Assembly: GCF_963082655.1 (NCBI RefSeq)
Contig: NC_081556.1
Span: 154,752,559-154,816,558 of the forward strand
Length of the DNA stretch: 64,000 bases
Reading direction: 5' to 3'
DNA from: Stomoxys calcitrans
Lineage: Eukaryota; Arthropoda; Insecta; Diptera; Muscidae
Under the pieces are notes generated by a model. The model worked only from the letters and a program-made list of their open reading frames with translations. It made no database searches and had not been told where the DNA came from. This document shows positions 57,319 through 64,000 of the stretch, piece by piece. Positions within the stretch are counted from its first letter, which is position 1; every line of letters begins with the position of its first letter. The position numbers and the translations under genes were made by a program.

Positions 57319-58802
57319 CGTCGCACAGTGGGCCAAATGGCAAAAAAATTGGAAATAAGTCTACAACTTTTTATCTGTTGATTTTAGCCATACAAAATGT
57401 TCTAGACATTTGTAGAGGAGGACATAGGCTTTCAGAAAAGTGCTGTTGTTGGTCCATATCTTTAATACAGGGTGAGCTACAGGGTGTCAAAGTTGACCAC
57501 TTTTGACTTCTCCAAGCTTCTGGGGGCCATAACTTTTGATCTACTCAACCGATTTACATGATTTAGGACTCTAGAGAAAGAGCTTGACAAGATCTAAAAA
57601 ACTTATGCATAAAGTACCATGCCATCGTGTACTGTTAAGGAGTTATGAATTGTTTAATTTTAAAATATGAAAATTTGGCCTTGGTTTTTTTCAGTGTTTT
57701 TTTAATAACTCCGTCAATTTAAAAGCTATAAACTTCATACTTCACACAAATTATGCCAGCATATGTGTGCATAAAATACAAAAGGAATCACGTGAATATC
57801 TTTGGCGGTTTAAAAATGGCATCGTTTTCAATATGAAAAATATTTTTTTTGTCAAAAAATTGCAAAATTTTTCAAAAAAGATACTCCCATTTCCTTTAAG
57901 TTTTCGCAAACTTTGGCCGTCAAAGCATTATCATTTCTTTCCATTTTCACAAAGTCGAGGTATTAAGAAAAGTTTTAAGTGCTAATTTGGCTAATTTCGA
58001 TATCAAACAACACCGTTATCTTAAGACCAAAATGGCCAATTTTTTTACTAAACTTCAAAAGTTTCTCACTGGAAAAAAAGTTCCACGGGGATTTTTTCGC
58101 TTTTTTTGAACTTAAATGAAAGCTTAAAATGTTCCCAACATTTTAAGGTATGTCTCGCCATATCCTAGCCATAAATGAGATCGTAGCGATCAAAATACTG
58201 AAAAAAGTCAATTTTCAAGTAGTGCTATATTCATTGCTAAAAAACAAGTATTACGTCACATTTTATTGCAAAGATGTTAAATAAACTTTTATTTGGTAAC
58301 ACTTCTTCTACAAAACACAAAAAGAATCATGGAAATATCTCTATTCTATTCCATTTTATGGAACCGGCAATAAAAAAGTCAATTTTTCAAAAAAGTCGAA
58401 TTTCCCAAATTTTGTTTTTGTTGTCCTAATTGCACATGACACACTATAGCCATATTTACGCAACATACCTTATCGTAAAGGAAATTTTCATACCTTTCCA
58501 ACGATGTATAAAACATTTCTCAACTCGGATTCTATCTACTCTAAAATTCATTTACACTTCATTAAACTCTATATAAAAATGTCTATTTGTGAAATGGAAC
58601 CTTATATGGGGCCTACACTAAAACATTGATAGATTTGCCCAGGGTTTACAATACAAATGTGTTAGAATAAAAAAAGGTCTCCTGCCAAAGTTTAAAAAAA
58701 TTGGAATAAAAATATGTGTTTTAGAGCGAAAACACTTCGCATCGGCGTGCGTTTATATGTATATTAGCTACTCCCAAAATAAAAAAGCATTTTAGTTTTG
58801 TA

Positions 58803-59207
58803 TTATTTGATTTTATTCTCTACCAAATAATCTAAGGTATCAAAATTTAAAAGCTCTTTAATTTGAATGGCATCGGGATCGTCCTTATCTATATCGTCAC
58901 ATATTTTTGGTAGCCATTTAGTTCTGATGCTGTATAGTACCGGATCAGACGATAACAATAAATATTGAAGTAAATCATAATTTTGGTTAAATTTGGTGCT
59001 CTTTCGGGTATTGAAAAGCCGGAACTGTTTAACATCTCTATTACGGGATTCCTGAGCTTCTTCTGTAAGTTCTCCTAACGGAAGTATGTTGTATTCCACA
59101 ATTTCCTTGCCATGATGTAAGACTTTATGTACTGTCGGTGTTAAAGCTTTCCACGAATATAAATCAGATAAAATGTTTTTTGTGTCATTACTATAAGCTT
59201 CAAATTT
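58803..59207 (-). pseudogene. Mirror copy of the Transib transposase C-terminus
   Basis: The minus strand encodes the same 134 or so final residues as the plus copy (from KFEAYSNDTKNILSDLYSWK to VENKIK, stop at 58803-58805), including the final Glu. Upstream of 59207 it runs into antisense of the centre. Having the 3' coding end on both arms proves the inversion duplicated the transposase C-terminus together with the terminal repeat. Confidence 0.92.
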
Positions 59208-60274
59208 CTGGGTCAAAATATTTATGTCGCCCAATTCGGTTTGAGTATACAAAGGAAGACCGGAACACAACACGATCTTTGGTGAACGAAATAAAGGAAG
59301 AAATTGCTGCATTACCCATGATTGTTATAAACCAATTGGGAAGAAATATAAAAGTTTCGTTTCAACTACAACTCACTATGATCGATGGAAAGGTGGCAAA
59401 CGCATTAACTGGCGTTATGTCCAATTGGAGATGCAATATTTGTGGCAAGAAGAATGGGCAATTCGAGGACAAGTCTGATGAAAATTTAGTAAACGAAAAT
59501 GCGCTCAATTTCGGTATTTCGCCCCTGCACTGTAGAATTCGATTCATGGAGTATTGTTTGCATTTATCGTATGACCTTAAATATCGGACTAGCCCTGGAA
59601 ACCGCGATGTCTCTGCTAGAAACAACCAAGATCTTCACAAAATGAGGCAGGAAGAGAAGAATCGAATCCAGTTGGAGTTTAAACAAAAGGGACTTATAAT
59701 AGATAAACCTCTTTACGGATACGGAAGCACAAATGATGGCAACTCGGCAAGGCGGTTTTTTGAGGACCCCGTATCGACATCTAAAATAACCGGTCTTGAT
59801 GAACACTTGCTAAGACGATTCAAAGTGATTTTGGCTGTAATCAATAGCAAAAAGATGATAAATTCAACCAAATTTGAAGCTTATAGTAATGACACAAAAA
59901 ACATTTTATCTGATTTATATTCGTGGAAAGCTTTAACACCGACAGTACATAAAGTCTTACATCATGGCAAGGAAATTGTGGAATACAACATACTTCCGTT
60001 AGGAGAACTTACAGAAGAAGCTCAGGAATCCCGTAATAGAGATGTTAAACAGTTCCGGCTTTTCAATACCCGAAAGAGCACCAAATTTAACCAAAATTAT
60101 GATTTACTTCAATATTTATTGTTATCGTCTGATCCGGTACTATACAGCATCAGAACTAAATGGCTACCAAAAATATGTGACGATATAGATAAGGACGATC
60201 CCGATGCCATTCAAATTAAAGAGCTTTTAAATTTTGATACCTTAGATTATTTGGTAGAGAATAAAATCAAATAA
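59208..60274 (+). pseudogene. Transib transposase, C-terminal part (RAG1 core-like)
   Basis: The open frame continues to TAA at 60272-60274. From 59208 it reads a RAG1-related catalytic core. TMIDGKV (Asp codon 59384-59386) corresponds to the second catalytic Asp. It is followed by the zinc pair CNIC, FGISPLHCRIRFMEY, then NDGNSARRFFE, TPTVHKVLHHGKEIV, and LTEEAQESRNRD with the last catalytic Glu at 60026-60028. The region with the first Asp is absent. The frame runs open upstream to an ATG at 59138 within the left arm, but those first ~24 residues are antisense arm sequence and not native. Named from resemblance to Transib/RAG1 core motifs; on its own it should not be catalytically complete. 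Confidence 0.9.
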
Positions 60275-61758
60275 TACAAAACTAAAATGCTTTTTTATTT
60301 TGGGAGTAGCTAATATACATATAAACGCACGCCGATGCGAAGTGTTTTCGCTCTAAAACACATATTTTTATTCCAATTTTTTTAAACTTTGGCAGGAGAC
60401 CTTTTTTTATTCTAACACATTTGTATTGTAAACCCTGGGCAAATCTATCAATGTTTTAGTGTAGGCCCCATATAAGGTTCCATTTCACAAATAGACATTT
60501 TTATATAGAGTTTAATGAAGTGTAAATGAATTTTAGAGTAGATAGAATCCGAGTTGAGAAATGTTTTATACATTGTTGGAAAGGTATGAAAATTTCCTTT
60601 ACGATAAGGTATGTTGCGTAAATATGGCTATAGTGTGTCATGTGCAATTAGGACAACAAAAACAAAATTTGGGAAATTCGACTTTTTTGAAAAATTGACT
60701 TTTTTATTGCCGGTTCCATAAAATGGAATAGAATAGAGATATTTCCATGATTCTTTTTGTGTTTTGTAGAAGAAGTGTTACCAAATAAAAGTTTATTTAA
60801 CATCTTTGCAATAAAATGTGACGTAATACTTGTTTTTTAGCAATGAATATAGCACTACTTGAAAATTGACTTTTTTCAGTATTTTGATCGCTACGATCTC
60901 ATTTATGGCTAGGATATGGCGAGACATACCTTAAAATGTTGGGAACATTTTAAGCTTTCATTTAAGTTCAAAAAAAGCGAAAAAATCCCCGTGGAACTTT
61001 TTTTCCAGTGAGAAACTTTTGAAGTTTAGTAAAAAAATTGGCCATTTTGGTCTTAAGATAACGGTGTTGTTTGATATCGAAATTAGCCAAATTAGCACTT
61101 AAAACTTTTCTTAATACCTCGACTTTGTGAAAATGGAAAGAAATGATAATGCTTTGACGGCCAAAGTTTGCGAAAACTTAAAGGAAATGGGAGTATCTTT
61201 TTTGAAAAATTTTGCAATTTTTTGACAAAAAAAATATTTTTCATATTGAAAACGATGCCATTTTTAAACCGCCAAAGATATTCACGTGATTCCTTTTGTA
61301 TTTTATGCACACATATGCTGGCATAATTTGTGTGAAGTATGAAGTTTATAGCTTTTAAATTGACGGAGTTATTAAAAAAACACTGAAAAAAACCAAGGCC
61401 AAATTTTCATATTTTAAAATTAAACAATTCATAACTCCTTAACAGTACACGATGGCATGGTACTTTATGCATAAGTTTTTTAGATCTTGTCAAGCTCTTT
61501 CTCTAGAGTCCTAAATCATGTAAATCGGTTGAGTAGATCAAAAGTTATGGCCCCCAGAAGCTTGGAGAAGTCAAAAGTGGTCAACTTTGACACCCTGTAG
61601 CTCACCCTGTATTAAAGATATGGACCAACAACAGCACTTTTCTGAAAGCCTATGTCCTCCTCTACAAATGTCTAGAACATTTTGTATGGCTAAAATCAAC
61701 AGATAAAAAGTTGTAGACTTATTTCCAATTTTTTTGCCATTTGGCCCACTGTGCGTCG

Positions 61759-62414
61759 GCAAGTGGAAAACTTGGACACTTTAGTTGTTCCATCACTTTA
61801 ACACTTTACACCAGCCTCCTTCAACTACTCTTCTGTTACCCAACTTTGGCAAAGTTTGTTGCGAGCAGCAGCAATTGCAAGACGATATATTCACATTTTG
61901 CCAACGACACGTACATTCACGAAACGTTTGGAAATGAATAAAGAAGAGCACAAGGTTTTTTAGCGTTATTGCTTTGAATCCTTTAAATTATTCAAAATAT
62001 TTTGTGATTATATGCTCAATGTAAGGCTGAGGGGGACTTCACTATGGGTTGGGAAACTCAACAACGAAACATCTTGGCTGTTGGGCAATAAGCAGAAAAG
62101 CTATAAATGCCAAACCATGTATCTTCCTACAAGGTTTGTTATCCTAGCTAGATGCTCGGTAGACACCATATGTGAAGAGAAGACTTCTTTAAGATTATAC
62201 TTGTAATAAAAAAGTAGCCGTTTTGGTTATTTTTAACATTTCACTCGCGATGTTGTTTTTTCTTTTTTGTCTTAAAAAAATAATGTGTCTGCCTGCAATT
62301 GTAAATGTCGGAGGAAATTCAAGAAGGCTCTTAGGGAGAAAATTCCTGTTGGAATTGTTTAAATCTTTAATTGAGGGATTTCTTTTAATTCAAATTACTA
62401 ACTTAATATGAACA
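61759..62414. other. No recognised gene
   Basis: Just outside the right Transib target copy. The sequence is unremarkable, with one short open stretch at 62012-62206 that shows no family features. Confidence 0.3.
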
Positions 62415-63230
62415 AGTAAAACGGCATTAAGTTCGGCCGGGTCGAACCTTGGATACCCACTACCTCGAGTATATATGTAAATCCCAATTTGTCACAATCC
62501 GGTGAAAATTGGAAAATTGAAAGCACCCAAATTCGGCACGGACATTGAGTGGTCTAATATATATGTCACTATTCAATTTTGTAGAATAAAAGATTGGTCT
62601 TTTTGGCAGATATATCCAATTATAAACCGATCTGAACCATATTAAGGTCGGATGTTGGGAGGTCTTAACCTATTCACTTTTTCAAATTTCAGCGAAACCG
62701 GATAATAACTAAAGCTTTTATGGGTTTCAGTCCTCTTATTGGCAGATCGGTCTATATGACAGCAATATCTAAATATAGTCCGATCTGAACTATATTTTGG
62801 TCGGAAATTGAGATGCTTATAACTGCCCACTATTCTTAATTTCAGCGAAATCGGATAATAAATAAAGCTTTTATGGGCTTCAGACCCTTTATAGGCAAAT
62901 CGGTCTATATGGCAGCTATGTCTAAATATAGTCCGATCTGAACCATATTTAGGTCGGGAGTCAGGAGGCTTAAAATAACCCACTTTTTAAAAAATAAGGC
63001 AAAATCGGTTAAAAAAATAAAGCTTTTATGGGCTTCAGACCCTTTATCCGCTGATCGGTCTATATGACAGCTATATCTAAATATAGTCCCATCAGAACCA
63101 TATTTCGGTAAGATGTTAGGAGGTCTTAACCTACTCACTTTTTCAAATTTCAACGAAATCGGGTAATAAATAAAGCTTTTATGGGCTTCAGACCCTTTAT
63201 CGGCAGATCGGTCTATATGTCATAGAAAAG
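62415..63230 (+). repeat. Family A1 dispersed repeat, copy 4, tail missing
   Basis: The head ATTAAGTTCGGCCGGGTCGA, then GATACCCACTACCTCGAGTA. The units have GATCGGTCTATATGACAGC, AATATAGTCCGATCTGAAC and AATAAAGCTTTTATGGGCTT, a sub-type distinct from copies 1-3. It stops near 63225 without the GGTGGGTATA tail. Confidence 0.75.
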
Positions 63231-64000
63231 GAATGACTGAACTAATTAAACCTTTTCCTCGATGGTGCATATTTAAGAGCAAAATTAAAAAAAAAATACC
63301 CTCCCCCATAAATCGAATTTGAATGACTTTTTCAAATATATATGAGCTATATCAAGTTATTGACCGATATGGACAGTACTTGTCATGCCGTACAAGTAAT
63401 ATAAATATATCACCTCAAAAATCTCAGGCAAATCGAGTAATAATTGCGCCTTCACGAGGCTGAGAAAGTTAAATTGGGATATCGGTTTATATGGCAGCTA
63501 TATGAGACTATGAACCGATCCAGACCAGAGAGCACGCTTGGTACGGTTGTTGGAAGTCATACCAAAACGACATATGCAAAATTTTAGCCAAATTGGATAA
63601 GAATTGTGCCCTCTAGAAGCTTAAGAAGTCAAAACCCAAGATTGGTTTATATGGCAGAAATATCAGGTTATGGACTGATTTAAATCATTTATCACTGATT
63701 TAGATCAGTTGTTGGAAGTCATACTAAAACGATATGTGCAAGATTTCAGCCAAATTAGATAATAACCGCACTCTCAAGAGGAACAAGAAGTCTAATCTGG
63801 AGATCGGCTGATCTAAGCCGATTTAGAAGCTCAAAAAGTCAATAAGTCTTATCGGGAGATCGGTTTATATGACAGCTATATCAGGATATGGATTGATTTA
63901 GATCATATTTAACACAGCTGTTGAAAGTTATACCAAAATGATATGTGAAAAATTTCAGCCAAATCGGATAAGAATTGCGCCCTCTAGAAGCTCAAAACAT
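63231..64000 (+). repeat. Family A2 dispersed repeat, running off the window
   Basis: Units with GGTTTATATGGCAGCTATAT, GGTTGTTGGAAGTCATACCA and AATTGCGCCCTCTAGAAGCT continue to the last base. No head is seen, so it is 5'-truncated, and its 3' end lies outside. Confidence 0.7.

Larger units (their letters stand above)
57324..61753 (+). mobile_element. Palindromic Transib element (RAG1-related), 4430 bp
   Basis: The termini are CACAGTGGGCCAAATGGCAA and its exact inverse. Flanking CGTCG occurs at 57319-57323 and 61754-61758, the 5-bp GC-rich target duplication typical of Transib. The left arm 57324-59207 and right arm 59870-61753 are both 1884 bp and near-identical inverted copies with no indel, since the mirrored coordinates sum to 119077 throughout; one mismatch was noted (58503/60574). 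The centre 59208-59869 is unique. The right arm plus centre is the natural 3' half of a Transib; the natural 5' half has been replaced by an inverted copy of that 3' half. Near identity of the arms indicates a recent origin. Confidence 0.95.

Noticed and set aside
57767..57985. Small ORF present identically at 57767-57985 (+) and 61092-61310 (-)
   Set aside because: The duplication comes from the Transib arms. The ORF lies outside the transposase and shows no domain, so it is not a second gene.
59138..59207. The ATG at 59138 as the true transposase start
   Set aside because: These bases belong to the inverted left arm, so the first ~24 residues are antisense sequence. The native start lay in the lost 5' half.
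62642..63153. Minus-strand ORFs reading SDRTIFRHSCHIDR-type repeats (also near 15258, 39404 and 41775)
   Set aside because: Antisense translation of the family A1 internal units; stops and frameshifts differ between copies.

Overview
This window is nuclear DNA from a higher fly. Coding genes are sparse, introns are spliceosomal, base composition is AT-rich, and most of the length is transposon debris. The protein-coding content (a PTP-ER-type phosphatase, a Sara-type FYVE protein, an Fkbp14-type ER isomerase and a carboxylesterase) is dipteran. The dense families carrying an 'AAGTTCGGCCGGG' head and a 'GGTGGGTATAAAA' tail suggest a calyptrate, probably muscid, fly. The species is inference.

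Layout. 426-1790 (+) is the 3' part of a carboxylesterase. 1.8-7.3 kb is a pile of mobile-element remnants: a Transib-like non-autonomous element, two decayed LINEs, a mariner MITE and a recent 317-bp tandem duplication. 8114-12985 (-) is a long PTP-ER-like tyrosine phosphatase with three kinase-interaction motifs and one short in-frame intron. 13-22.8 kb separates it from the divergent Sara gene and holds dispersed repeats, a tRNA-derived SINE and a fold-back repeat. 22878-31716 (+) is Sara in eight exons that join into 1440 codons, with a palindromic mariner in intron 1 and a 2.3-kb AT-rich degenerate repeat in intron 6. 35840-40440 (-) holds the last three exons of Fkbp14, ending in HDEL, convergent with Sara; its upstream exons were not found in the window. 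A decayed copy of its last exon lies about 1.5 kb downstream. 40.4-64 kb has no convincing host exon. It contains Tc1/mariner remnants, SINEs, a roughly 395-bp TTTTA array, a 2-kb minisatellite and a 4430-bp palindromic Transib element.

Most notable is the Transib element at 57324-61753. Its ends read CACAGTG, the V(D)J signal heptamer, and it is flanked by CGTCG on both sides. It consists of two 1884-bp inverted arms around a 662-bp centre, and it encodes the C-terminal half of a RAG1-related transposase with the second Asp and the final Glu of the DDE site in place. The mariner at 26139-26749 has the same architecture (196-bp arms), so two unrelated families have had one end replaced by an inverted copy of the other.

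The host genes are not an operon or a pathway cluster. PTP-ER (Ras/ERK attenuation) and Sara (endosomal TGF-beta/BMP and Notch trafficking) are signalling genes, Fkbp14 acts in ER folding, and the esterase is metabolic. All coordinates and splice sites were read by eye, without alignment or transcript data.
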